Assembly: GCF_001514265.1 (NCBI RefSeq)
Contig: NZ_KQ948988.1
Coordinates: forward strand, 1,185,395-1,249,394
Reading direction: 5' to 3'
Length of the DNA: 64,000 nucleotides
Source of the DNA: Streptomyces resistomycificus
Lineage (GTDB): Bacteria > Actinomycetota > Actinomycetes > Streptomycetales > Streptomycetaceae
Part shown: positions 19,336 through 27,890 of the stretch, one piece after another
Numbering within the stretch: position 1 is the first letter of the stretch
Layout: each line of letters begins with the position of its first letter
Notes under the pieces: model-generated
The model's database searches: none
What the model was told of the DNA's origin: nothing
The model's input: only the letters and a program-made list of their open reading frames with translations
Position numbers and translations under genes: made by a program

Positions 19336-20376
19336 TCAGATCACCTTCAGCCGGACCAGCGCGGCGAGCGTCAACGCGCCCGGCAGCAGCGGCAGCCACA
19401 CCGTGATGATCCGGTAGGCGAGGACCACGGCCGTCGCCACGGCCACCGGGCCGCCCGCCGCGACCAGGGCCACGATCAGGGCCGCCTCCACCGAACCGAC
19501 CCCGCCCGGCGTGGGCACCAGGGCCACCGCCACCGTCGCGGCGAGATACGCGAGGGCCATGTGCGCGGGTGGCACCGGCAGCCCCATCGCCTGCCCCACC
19601 GCCACCAGTCCGGCCGCCTGCAGCAGCGGAAAGGCCAGCGAACCGCCCCACAGGGCGAGCGCCCGGGCCGGCCGGGTGTGCACGGAACGCGCCTCGCCCA
19701 GCGCCGTCCGCAGGAAGGACGACACGGCCCTTCGGACCCGTCGTACACACGCGAGCACGCCCGCCGCCACGGTCAGGGCCGCCACGACGGCCAGCACCAG
19801 CGGGCCGACGGCCCCCTCGGGCAGGAGCGCCCCGAGGCGCAGCGCGTCCGGGAAGGCGACGAGCAGCACGGCCAGCATGCCGAGCCGGCCGATCGACTCC
19901 GCCAGCAGATACAGCGCGAGCGCGGCGGAGGAACGGGCGAGCGGCAGCCCGCACACCGTCATGAACCGCAGGTTGACCGCGCTCGCGCCCAGCCCGGTCG
20001 GCAGCAGGTGGTTGGCCGCGCCCGCCGCGAACTGCGTGGCCAGCAGCCGCCGCTTGGGCAGCGACTCGACGACCGCGCCCTGCCGGGTGCACGCGGCGGC
20101 CACCCAGGTCAGGCAGGTGGCGCAGACCGCGACCGCCAGCCAGGGCCAGCGGGCGTTCTGCAGATGGCCGAAACCCTCGGCGAGCACGGACCGGTGCTCC
20201 ACCGCGACGACGGTGACGAGCAGGAGCGGAAGCAGGCACAGGATCTGGCGCAGCCTGCGGACCGTGGCACGACGGGGGAGTTCGGGGAGCTGTACCGCTG
20301 TCACGCTCCCAGAGGCTTCCCAGTCCGCGCCAACTGCGGGTTGCGGATGCGGGGACAGAGGATGGCGCACGGTCAT
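19336..20376 (-). CDS. YbhN/UPF0104 (lysylphosphatidylglycerol synthase TM region) membrane protein
   Basis: 346 residues, all-membrane, with about eight hydrophobic helices. Family markers are GAANHLLPTGLGASAVNLRF in the first half and ALVPTPGGVGSVEAALIVAL near the end, the PxxGGxGxxE motif of the LPG-synthase transmembrane domain and YbhN family. Such proteins without the catalytic synthase domain are suspected lipid flippases or lipid-linked transporters. ATG 20376 is preferred because AGGA lies five bases before it; ATG 20424 would overlap the promoter of the divergent exporter and has no ribosome site. Confidence 0.85.
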   Translation of the reverse strand: MTVRHPLSPHPQPAVGADWEASGSVTAVQLPELPRRATVRRLRQILCLLPLLLVTVVAVEHRSVLAEGFGHLQNARWPWLAVAVCATCLTWVAAACTRQGAVVESLPKRRLLATQFAAGAANHLLPTGLGASAVNLRFMTVCGLPLARSSAALALYLLAESIGRLGMLAVLLVAFPDALRLGALLPEGAVGPLVLAVVAALTVAAGVLACVRRVRRAVSSFLRTALGEARSVHTRPARALALWGGSLAFPLLQAAGLVAVGQAMGLPVPPAHMALAYLAATVAVALVPTPGGVGSVEAALIVALVAAGGPVAVATAVVLAYRIITVWLPLLPGALTLAALVRLKVI

Positions 20377-20410
20377 CGGATCCTTCGCGAGGGCGGGCAG
20401 CGGACGGACA

Positions 20411-20441
20411 TTGACCTCAATCATGCTTGAGGTTCTAGGTT
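20411..20441 (+). promoter_or_regulatory. SoxR/MerR-type promoter with 19-bp spacer and SoxR-like box
   Basis: -35 TTGACC (20411-20416) and -10 TAGGTT (20436-20441) are 19 bp apart, the overlong spacing of MerR-family activated promoters. Between them lies CCTCAATCATGCTTGAGG (20415-20432), an 18-bp imperfect palindrome that keeps the CCTCAA and TTGAGG arms of the known SoxR box. The expected start of transcription is at or next to ATG 20449, so the mRNA may be leaderless. From memory, the S. coelicolor SoxR regulon includes an ABC exporter (SCO7008) close to icd (SCO7000), the same neighbourhood as here. Confidence 0.75.
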
Positions 20442-20448
20442 CTCTCCC

Positions 20449-22359
20449 ATGAGTATGGAGACCACAGCCTGGACACAGCTGCACAGTGTGATGAACGCCG
20501 AGCGGGAACGCCGCCCTCTCGCCCGCGCCACGCTGCGCCGCATCGGCACGTTCGCCCGCCCGCACCGCCGCCGTATCGCGAAATTCGTGGCGCTCGGCGT
20601 CGTGACCGCGCTGCTCGCCGTCGCCACCCCGGTGCTCGCCGGACGCGTCGTGAACACGATCGTGTCGGGCGGCGACGAGAGCGCGGTCGTACGTCTCGCC
20701 CTGCTCATCGCACTGATCGCGGTCGCGGAGGCGGCCCTCGGAGTGCTCGGCCGGCGCCTGTCGGCGACGCTCGGGGAGAGCCTCATCCTCGATCTGCGGA
20801 CAGCGGTGTTCGACCATGTGCAGCGGATGCCGGTCGCGTTCTTCACACGTACTCGTACGGGAGCGCTCGTCTCCCGTCTCAACAACGACGTCATCGGCGC
20901 CCAGCGCGCCTTCAGCAACACCCTCTCCGGAGTGGTCAGCAACGTGGTGACCCTGCTGCTCACGCTCGCCGTGATGCTCACCCTCTCCTGGCAGATCACC
21001 CTCCTGGCACTGGTACTGCTGCCGGTGTTCGTGATCCCGGCCCGGCGCATGGGCAGCCGGATGGCCGGGATGCAACGGGAGGCGGCGGCCCTGAACGCGG
21101 CGATGGGCACCCGGATGACCGAGCGCTTCTCGGCGCCCGGCGCCACGCTCGTCAAGCTCTTCGGCCGTCCGGAGGAGGAGTCCGAGGAGTTCGCGGTCCG
21201 GGCCCGCCGGGTGCGGGACATCGGCGTACGGACAGCCATGGCCCAGACGGTGTTCATCACCGCGCTCACCCTGGTCTCCGCCCTGGCACTGGCCCTGGTC
21301 TACGGGCTCGGCGGCTGGTTCGCCCTGCGCGGCACCCTCGACCCGGGCGCCGTGGTGGCCCTCGCCCTGCTCCTGACCCGCCTGTACGCACCGCTGACCG
21401 CGCTGGCCGGCGCCCGCGTCGAGGTGATGAGCGCTCTGGTCAGCTTCGAGCGGGTCTTCGAGGTGCTCGACCTCAGGCCGCTCATCGAGGAGAAACCGGA
21501 CGCCCGCGAGGTCCCCGAAGGCCCGGTCGCCGTCGAGTTCGACGACGTCCGCTTCGGCTACCCCTCCGCCGACAAGGTCTCCCTCGCCTCCCTGGAGGAG
21601 GTGGCCTCCCTCGACACCCGGGGCGGCGACGAGGTCCTGCACGGCATCTCCTTCCGCGCCGAGCCCGGGCAGACCGTCGCGCTCGTCGGCTCCTCCGGTG
21701 CCGGCAAGTCGACCGTCGCCCAGCTGCTGCCGCGCCTGTACGACGTGGACGAGGGCAGCGTCCGGATCGGCGGGGTCGACGTCCGCGACCTGAGCGCCGA
21801 CTCGCTGCGCTCCACCCTCGGCATGGTCACCCAGGACGGCCACCTCTTCCACGACACCGTCCGCGCCAACCTCCTCCTGGCCCGCCCCACCGCCACGGAG
21901 GAGGAGCTGTGGGACGCCCTGGGCCGCGCCCGTCTCGACGATCTCGTACGCTCCCTGCCCGACGGCCTCGACACCGTGGTCGGCGAACGCGGCTACCGCC
22001 TCTCCGGCGGCGAACGCCAGCGCATGACCATCGCCCGCCTGCTGCTGGCCCGCCAGCGCGTCGTCATCCTCGACGAGGCCACCGCACATCTGGACAACAC
22101 CTCGGAGGCGGCCGTCCAGGAGGCCCTCGCCGAGGCGCTGGACGGCAGGACGGCCGTGGTGATCGCGCACCGGCTGTCCACCGTCCGCACGGCCGACCTG
22201 ATCCTGGTCGTCGAGGCGGGCCGGATCGTGGAACGGGGCACGCACGAGGAACTGCTCGCGCTGGGCGGACGGTACGAGCAGCTGCACCGCACGCAGTTCG
22301 CCCAGCGGCCGGCCGGGGTCACGGAGATCGGGGAGACCGAGAAGGAGGCGGCGGCGTAG
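20449..22359 (+). CDS. ABC exporter, fused permease-ATPase; probable SoxR target
   Basis: 636 residues: an ABC type-1 membrane domain (residues about 30-330, six helices) then an ATPase domain with Walker A GSSGAGKST (414-422), signature LSGGERQ (from 518), Walker B RVVILDEAT and H-loop AHRLST. One half-transporter per gene, so it should act as a homodimer. Members export drugs, redox-active pigments or lipids. An unusual acidic insert (about residues 378-398) sits between the start of the ATPase domain and Walker A. The promoter carries a SoxR-like box, which predicts induction by redox-active compounds such as phenazines or actinorhodin-like quinones. No soxR gene is in view. Confidence 0.92.
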   Translation: MSMETTAWTQLHSVMNAERERRPLARATLRRIGTFARPHRRRIAKFVALGVVTALLAVATPVLAGRVVNTIVSGGDESAVVRLALLIALIAVAEAALGVLGRRLSATLGESLILDLRTAVFDHVQRMPVAFFTRTRTGALVSRLNNDVIGAQRAFSNTLSGVVSNVVTLLLTLAVMLTLSWQITLLALVLLPVFVIPARRMGSRMAGMQREAAALNAAMGTRMTERFSAPGATLVKLFGRPEEESEEFAVRARRVRDIGVRTAMAQTVFITALTLVSALALALVYGLGGWFALRGTLDPGAVVALALLLTRLYAPLTALAGARVEVMSALVSFERVFEVLDLRPLIEEKPDAREVPEGPVAVEFDDVRFGYPSADKVSLASLEEVASLDTRGGDEVLHGISFRAEPGQTVALVGSSGAGKSTVAQLLPRLYDVDEGSVRIGGVDVRDLSADSLRSTLGMVTQDGHLFHDTVRANLLLARPTATEEELWDALGRARLDDLVRSLPDGLDTVVGERGYRLSGGERQRMTIARLLLARQRVVILDEATAHLDNTSEAAVQEALAEALDGRTAVVIAHRLSTVRTADLILVVEAGRIVERGTHEELLALGGRYEQLHRTQFAQRPAGVTEIGETEKEAAA

Positions 22360-22411
22360 GAAGAGGCGGGGCCGGGTCCCGGGCGGCGGGGCCCGGCGCC
22401 GACGGTACGGA

Positions 22412-23401
22412 TCAGGTCCCGGGGAACGCGCTCTCCGCCCCGGCGGCCGCGGGAGCGCGCCGATCCCGCCACTCGCGGGGCGGGACGCCGTAGGCCGTAC
22501 GGAACGCGCGGCTGAAGTGGGTGGGGCTGACGAAGCCCCAGCGCCGGGCGACCGCCGACACGGTGGGGTTCGTCCGGCCGCGGCGGGCCAGCTCGCGCGC
22601 GCACTCCTCCAGTCTGCGCCGCTGGACGAGGCGGGTGACGGTGATGCCCTCGCCTTCGAAGAGCCGGTGCAGATATCGGACGGAGATCTGGTGCGCCCCC
22701 GCGATGGCCTCGGGTGACAGGGCGGGATCACCCAGGTTCCGGTCGATGTGGTCGCGCACCCGCACCACCAGGGGGTCGCGCGTGCCGTCCGGGCCGGCGT
22801 CGGCCTGACGGGTGCGTTCGGTCACCAGGGCGGCGACGAGGTCGACGACGCTGCCGGCCAGCCTGCCCCCGACGGCCGGGGAGTAGGAGTGCGCCGAGGC
22901 CGCCAGCGAGGCCAGGAAGGGCGGCAGCACCGTGCCGAAGCCGTCGGCGGCGCCGATGGCGGTGCCGGTGATCCGGCGCAGGTCGGCGTCGGGAACGCCC
23001 AGCGCGTGACGGGGGAGCACGAAGACGTGGGAGACGAACCGCTCCGGGTGGTCCAGGGAGTACGGTCGTGTCGTGTCGTAGACCATGAGGTCCCCCTGCC
23101 TCACCGCGGCCCGCCGACCGTCCTGGGCGAGGGTCGCCGACCCCGACACCTGGACTCCCACGGCCAGGAACGCCTCGGGTGAGGACGCGATGAGTGACGG
23201 CGTGCGGCTGACCCGTCCGGCGTCCGCCTCCAGCGTGGACACCCGCAGACACCCGAGGCCGGTGGTCGTGATCCGGCCGTCGAACGGGCCGGTGCCGCGC
23301 GGGGTGACGGTCATGGGTACGACGGCTCGCCCCACCGCGTCCCGCCAGTACGCGACCTTGTCCCGGTCGGGAACCGAAGCGGTGGTCAGCACCGGACTCA
23401 A
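22412..23401 (-). CDS. AraC-family transcriptional regulator
   Basis: 329 residues from TTG 23401. The N-terminal half is the AraC-binding-like domain found with NphR/FeaR-type regulators (VPDRDKVAYWRDAVGRAVVP, then RQGDLMVYDTTRPYSLDHPE). The C-terminal half is a double helix-turn-helix of HTH_18 type (EAIAGAHQISVRYLHRLFEG, then RRWGFVSPTHFSRAFRTAYG). TTG 23401 is chosen because AGGGGGCGAG sits eight bases upstream; GTG 23392 is the other candidate, and the longer frame to 23563 reads like non-coding DNA. The target is unknown. It converges on the ABC exporter. Confidence 0.88.
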   Translation of the reverse strand: MSPVLTTASVPDRDKVAYWRDAVGRAVVPMTVTPRGTGPFDGRITTTGLGCLRVSTLEADAGRVSRTPSLIASSPEAFLAVGVQVSGSATLAQDGRRAAVRQGDLMVYDTTRPYSLDHPERFVSHVFVLPRHALGVPDADLRRITGTAIGAADGFGTVLPPFLASLAASAHSYSPAVGGRLAGSVVDLVAALVTERTRQADAGPDGTRDPLVVRVRDHIDRNLGDPALSPEAIAGAHQISVRYLHRLFEGEGITVTRLVQRRRLEECARELARRGRTNPTVSAVARRWGFVSPTHFSRAFRTAYGVPPREWRDRRAPAAAGAESAFPGT

Positions 23402-23519
23402 CTGGCTCGCCCCCTGTCGTGTGCGCCGGCGGCCTCTCGGTCTGGCGGCCCGCCGGTTCCCCAGCAGCCAAGCAGGCGGGCGCCGGGGGCTCCAGGCAGA
23501 ACACAGGCAGAAAGCCGGG

Positions 23520-25790
23520 TCAGTCCGCGCGGGCGAGTTGCTCACGGGCCTGTGTGACCGCACCCGGGTCCGCGCCCGCGCCGAGGGACAGACAGCGGGC
23601 GAACGTGTCCCGGGCCTCGGCCTCGCGTCCGGCGGCGCGCAAAGCCTTGCCGAGTTCGACCAGAGAGCGGCTCTCCAGACCGGTGTTGCCGCTGTCGTGG
23701 CTGAGCTCGACGGCCGTTCGCAGGTGCTCGACGGCCTCGTCCCAGCGCTCCAGGAGGGCGTAGGCGCGACCGTTTCCGTTGTGTCTGTTGAGCCGGGTGA
23801 ACAGCGCGATGTGCGGTTCGAGGCGGTCCTGGGCCCGGTCGAGGAGGGTCAGCATCCGCTGGTTGGCGGCGATGGCCTCCTCCGGCCGGCCGGCCTCCAG
23901 CAGGACGCTGCCCTGGCCGCTCATGGCCTGGAGGGCGCCGTGCACGTCACCGGCGGCCCGGAACAGCTCGGCGGCCCGCTGGTTGTGTTCGGCGGCCGAC
24001 GTGAAGTCGCCGAGCCAGCGCAGCGCCCAGCCCGTGTAGAAGTGCGCCCACGCCTGCTGCCCCGGGTCACCGGCGCGCTCGGCGACCGCGAGCGCCTGCG
24101 CGGCGCGGGCGAGACTGTCGCGGTGGCGTCCCTCGCACACGAGCAGCGCCCAGGCGTGGTAGTTGAGCTGGGTCGCCTCGGCGAGTGGATCGCCGAGGGC
24201 CTGCGCGCTGCGGGCGGCGGTGCCGAAGACCTCCGGCCAGTGCCCCCAGTAGATCCACTGGTCGGAGAACCAGTGCAGGGCCTCGGCCACCTCCACCACC
24301 CCGGCGTGCTCGCCCGCCTCGGCGGCCCGGCGCAGCGCGGCCAGCCAGTTGGCGCCCTCCGCCTGCAGCCACCGGCGGGCACTCTCGGCGCTCGACAGGT
24401 CGACGTCGCCCTGCCAGGCGGCCGGCGGGGCCCCGTGCCCGGGCTCGTACCAGCGGCCCGCCACCACGGCGGTCTCCAGGAGCCAGTGGTGCATCGCGGC
24501 GCGGGCCCGCCCGGAGTCCTCGGCGCTCTCCTCCGCCGCCAGCCGGGCGCGGGCGAACAGCCGTAGCAGGTCGTGGAAGCGGTAGCGGTCACCCTCCATC
24601 CCCAGCAGACCGGTCTCGACCAGTTCCTCCAGGGTGTCCTCGGCGTCGAACAGGTGCTGCCCGGTCAGCCGTGCCGCGCAGGCCGCGCCGACGTCCGGCC
24701 CCTCCACCAGGGCGAGCCGACGGAACAGCCGGGCCGCCCCGGGCGTGAGCTGCCGGTACGACAGGTCGAACGCGGCCGACACCCTGAGGTCTCCGGCCGC
24801 CAGTACGTCCAGGCGGCGTTCCTCCAGGGCCAGCCGGTCGGCCAGCCGGCGCACACTCCAACCGGTACGGGTGGCCAGCCAGTTGCCGGCCACCCGCAGC
24901 GCCAGCGGCAGATGCCCGCACCGCTCGGCGACCTCGGCCAGCGCGGCCGGATCCGCACCGGCCCGCTCCGCACCCACCAGGCCCGTCAGGAACACGGCCG
25001 CCTCGTCCGCGCTCAACTCCCCGAGCGGCAGCCGGTGCACGCTCTCCAGCCCGGTGAGCATCCGTCGGCTGGTCACCAGGACCAGCACCGCTCCGCCGCC
25101 GGGCAGCAACGGGCGGACCTGGGCCTCGTCACGGGCGTTGTCCAGCACCAGCAGACACCGCCGGTCGGCCAACACCTGCCGGTACAGCCCGGGATGGCCC
25201 TGCGGCCCGGCCTTCGCCAGATCCCGGTCGGCCACACCCAGCGCCTTGAGCACGCCCAGCATCAACTCGGCGGGCTCGGGCGGGGCGTCCTCCATGCCGC
25301 GCAGGTCCACCAGGAACTGGCCGTCCGGGAAGTGGTCCGCCAGCTCCCGCGCGGCGTGCAGGACGAGGGTGGTCTTGCCGGCGCCCGGGGGACCGGACAC
25401 GGCGGCCACGACGGGGGGCCTGGACGGCGTACCTCCCACGCTGGACCCCGCCCCCCTCGCCAGCTCCCGCAGCCGCGCCGACTCCCGCTCCCGTCCCACG
25501 AAGTCGGCGATGCCGCGGGGAAAGGCGCGCACACCGGCCGGGCTGTAACCGGGGCAGCGTCCGGCCCGGGCGGCGGCCAGGAGGCGTTCGCGTCCCGGCT
25601 CCGCCAGGCCGAGGCCGTCGGCGAGCGCGGCCACCGTACGGCGCTGCGGGGCCGCCCGACGACCCCGCTCCAGATCCCCGATGCCCCGCACGCTGACCCC
25701 CGACGTCTCGGCCAGACCCTCCAGCGTCAGCGACGCCGCGAGCCGCAACTCCCGTAGCAGCGCCCCGAACGCCGCGCTCTCCCCGGCCAA
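23520..25790 (-). CDS. XRE-HTH / NB-ARC STAND NTPase with TPR repeats
   Basis: 756 residues. An N-terminal XRE helix-turn-helix (about 8-60: LRLAASLTLEGLAETSGVSV) is joined to an NB-ARC-type STAND NTPase with Walker A GPPGAGKT (133-140), Walker B CLLVLD (212-217) and a GHLPLALRVAG sensor segment near residue 295. The C-terminal third is TPR-like (WAHFYTGWALRWLGDFTSAA, EEAIAANQRMLTLLDRAQDR). This SARP/AfsR-like signalling layout couples ligand or partner binding by the repeats to NTP-driven oligomerisation and DNA binding. The TTG start at 25790 has GAGGGGGCGGA before it. The nearest genes are two hydrolases upstream in the same orientation, about 120 bp away. The stimulus is unknown. Confidence 0.9.
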   Translation of the reverse strand: MAGESAAFGALLRELRLAASLTLEGLAETSGVSVRGIGDLERGRRAAPQRRTVAALADGLGLAEPGRERLLAAARAGRCPGYSPAGVRAFPRGIADFVGRERESARLRELARGAGSSVGGTPSRPPVVAAVSGPPGAGKTTLVLHAARELADHFPDGQFLVDLRGMEDAPPEPAELMLGVLKALGVADRDLAKAGPQGHPGLYRQVLADRRCLLVLDNARDEAQVRPLLPGGGAVLVLVTSRRMLTGLESVHRLPLGELSADEAAVFLTGLVGAERAGADPAALAEVAERCGHLPLALRVAGNWLATRTGWSVRRLADRLALEERRLDVLAAGDLRVSAAFDLSYRQLTPGAARLFRRLALVEGPDVGAACAARLTGQHLFDAEDTLEELVETGLLGMEGDRYRFHDLLRLFARARLAAEESAEDSGRARAAMHHWLLETAVVAGRWYEPGHGAPPAAWQGDVDLSSAESARRWLQAEGANWLAALRRAAEAGEHAGVVEVAEALHWFSDQWIYWGHWPEVFGTAARSAQALGDPLAEATQLNYHAWALLVCEGRHRDSLARAAQALAVAERAGDPGQQAWAHFYTGWALRWLGDFTSAAEHNQRAAELFRAAGDVHGALQAMSGQGSVLLEAGRPEEAIAANQRMLTLLDRAQDRLEPHIALFTRLNRHNGNGRAYALLERWDEAVEHLRTAVELSHDSGNTGLESRSLVELGKALRAAGREAEARDTFARCLSLGAGADPGAVTQAREQLARAD

Positions 25791-25913
25791 TCCGCCCCCT
25801 CGTGCACACCAGGCCCGGGCCAGATCGCCCGAACATGATCACGAGAATTGTATGAGGGCATGGTGGGCCTGCCGTGAACACGCGGTGCGCACGGCAGGCA
25901 GGGAGGCGTCGCG

Positions 25914-26630
25914 TCAGCCGGTCGCGCGCACCGCCTCGCGGATCAGGTCGGCGACCTCCTTGGGCCGGGACACCGCCACGGCGTGCGAGGCGCCCGCCAG
26001 CTCGACGACGGTCGCCCCGGCGCGCTCGGCGCCGAAGCGCTGCACCTCGGGGTTGATCGCCTGGTCCGCGCCGGCCACGAGCGCCCAGGACGGCTTGGCC
26101 CGCCACGCGGCGGCCGACGCCGCCTCCGTGAACGCCCCGGCGGCCAGCGGCCGCTGACTGACGGCGAGCACCTTGGTGACCTCGGCCGGCACGTCCGCGG
26201 CGAAGATCTCGGGGAACGCCTCCGGCTTGATGGTGAACTCCACCGCGGGCTGCGCACCCTCGACGGGGTACGTCCCCTCGCGCAGACTGCCGACCAGCGG
26301 CGACAAGGGGAAGCGGCCCTGCAGCTCGCCCAGGCTCTCGCCCTTCTCGGTGACGTAGGCCGCCACGTAGACGAGCCCGACGACGTTGTCGACGGTGCCG
26401 GCCACGGAGATCAGCGCACCGCCGTAGGAGTGGCCGACCAGCACGACCGGACCCTTGATCTGGGCGGCGACTGAGGCGATGTAGGCGGCGTCGGACGCCA
26501 GGCCGCGCAGCGGGTTCGGCGGGGCCACGACAGGGATGCCGTCGTGCTGCAGCTCGGCGACGACACCGGACCAGCTGCCGGCGTCCGCGAAGGCGCCGTG
26601 CACCAGAAGGACGGTGGGGGTGGTGGACAT
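25914..26630 (-). CDS. Alpha/beta hydrolase (EstC/HNL-like)
   Basis: 238 residues with a full alpha/beta-hydrolase core: VLLVHGAFADAGSWSGVV (oxyanion loop), nucleophile elbow VLVGHSYGGALIS (Ser at about residue 68), acid in VAGADQAINPEVQ and His in ELAGASHAVAVSRP. This resembles the small Streptomyces hydrolases similar to hydroxynitrile lyases and EstC esterases. The substrate cannot be read. ATG 26630 is clear. It is 36 bp downstream of another hydrolase on the same strand, so the two are probably cotranscribed. Confidence 0.9.
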   Translation of the reverse strand: MSTTPTVLLVHGAFADAGSWSGVVAELQHDGIPVVAPPNPLRGLASDAAYIASVAAQIKGPVVLVGHSYGGALISVAGTVDNVVGLVYVAAYVTEKGESLGELQGRFPLSPLVGSLREGTYPVEGAQPAVEFTIKPEAFPEIFAADVPAEVTKVLAVSQRPLAAGAFTEAASAAAWRAKPSWALVAGADQAINPEVQRFGAERAGATVVELAGASHAVAVSRPKEVADLIREAVRATG

Positions 26631-26666
26631 ACGGGTTCTCCTCGTCGAGGTCTCTTGGGGGATGTC

Positions 26667-27638
26667 TCAGTGGCCGTGCAGGGCGGTGCGCAGTGTGCCC
26701 ACGGCCAGCGCGATGGCGGCTTCGGCGGCGTGGGTCTCGCGCAGGGCGTTGAGCATCACGAAGTCGTGGATGACGCCCTGGAAACGCACCGCGGTCACCG
26801 GCACGCCGGCCGCGCGGAGCTTGTTCGCGTAGGCCTCGCCCTCGTCGCGCAGGACGTCGGCCTCACCGGTGACGACCAGGGCCGGCGGCAGCCCCGCCAG
26901 CTGCTCGGTGGTGGCCCGCAGCGGGGAGGCGGTGATCTGGGCGCGCTCGGCCTCGTCACTCGTGTACTGGTCCCAGAACCACCGCATGCCGTCGCGGCGC
27001 AGGAAGTAGCCCTCCGCGAACTGGTGGTAGGAGGCGGTGTCGAAGGACGCGTCGGTGACGGGGTAGAACAGCACCTGCTGGACCAGGGGGACATCGCCCC
27101 GCTCCTTGGCCATCAGGGTCAGCGCGGCGGTCATGTTCCCGCCCACCGAGTCACCGGCCACCGCGATGCGGCCGGCGTCCAGACCCCTGGACGCGCCCTG
27201 CTCCACGATCCAGCGGGCGACCGCGTAGTTCTGCTCGACGGCGACCGGGTAGCGGGCCTCGGGCGAGAGGTCGTACTCGGGGAATACCACGGCGGCGTTC
27301 GCACCCACGGCCAGCTCGCGCACCAGCCGGTCGTGCGTGTGGGCGTTGCCGAACACCCAGCCCGCCCCGTGAATGTAGACGATCACCGGCAGGACACCTC
27401 CGGCGCCGGCCGGGCGGACGATCCGGGTGCGGACCGCTCCGGTGGGGCCACCGGAGACGGTGATCCACTCCTCGTCGACCTCCGGCTTGGCGATCTCCCC
27501 GGACTGCACCTCGTCGACGGCCTTGCGGCCCTCGGCGGGTGGCAGGTCGAAGAGATAGGGCGGGTTCGCGGTCGCCTCGGCGAACGCGGCGGCCGCCGGC
27601 TCCAGGACCGGCTGAACCGGCTCGACGGCGTCGGACAT
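26667..27638 (-). CDS. HSL-family (acetyl-hydrolase type) esterase
   Basis: 323 residues from ATG 27638, preceded by CAGGAGAG. Hormone-sensitive-lipase family markers are the oxyanion motif YIHGAGWVFG (the usual HGGGW in altered form), the nucleophile elbow AVAGDSVGGNMTAAL, the acid in VTGEADVLRDEGEAYANKLR and the His in GVIHDFVMLNAL. Such enzymes hydrolyse short acyl esters or acetylated small molecules. It is the first gene of a likely two-gene operon with the EstC-like hydrolase. The 250 bp upstream contain no recognisable gene. Confidence 0.9.
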   Translation of the reverse strand: MSDAVEPVQPVLEPAAAAFAEATANPPYLFDLPPAEGRKAVDEVQSGEIAKPEVDEEWITVSGGPTGAVRTRIVRPAGAGGVLPVIVYIHGAGWVFGNAHTHDRLVRELAVGANAAVVFPEYDLSPEARYPVAVEQNYAVARWIVEQGASRGLDAGRIAVAGDSVGGNMTAALTLMAKERGDVPLVQQVLFYPVTDASFDTASYHQFAEGYFLRRDGMRWFWDQYTSDEAERAQITASPLRATTEQLAGLPPALVVTGEADVLRDEGEAYANKLRAAGVPVTAVRFQGVIHDFVMLNALRETHAAEAAIALAVGTLRTALHGH

Positions 27639-27890
27639 GTGACTCTCCTGATGTCGTGCGTGAACCGCGGGTTCCGGCACCGCGGGTTCTCCACCCGGCA
27701 CGCTAGGTCCACGAAGCCGACCGCTCTTGCCCCTCAGCGCCCCGCTGTCTGCCTCACAGCGCACGAGGACCTTCGAAGGCGCCCGAGCGGTGTCCGTCCC
27801 ACCCGCCCGTGGGGCCGTCCGCTCCGGCCGCCGGGACCGCCCCGTAGGCGGGAGTGCCGCGTGGGTCGGTGACCGGGCGGTGGCCAGGGA

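Noticed and set aside
22360..22411. Hairpin between the ABC exporter and AraC genes
   Set aside because: Only short GC-rich pairing (GCCGGG with CCCGGC) is present, expected by chance at this base composition, so it is not listed as a terminator.
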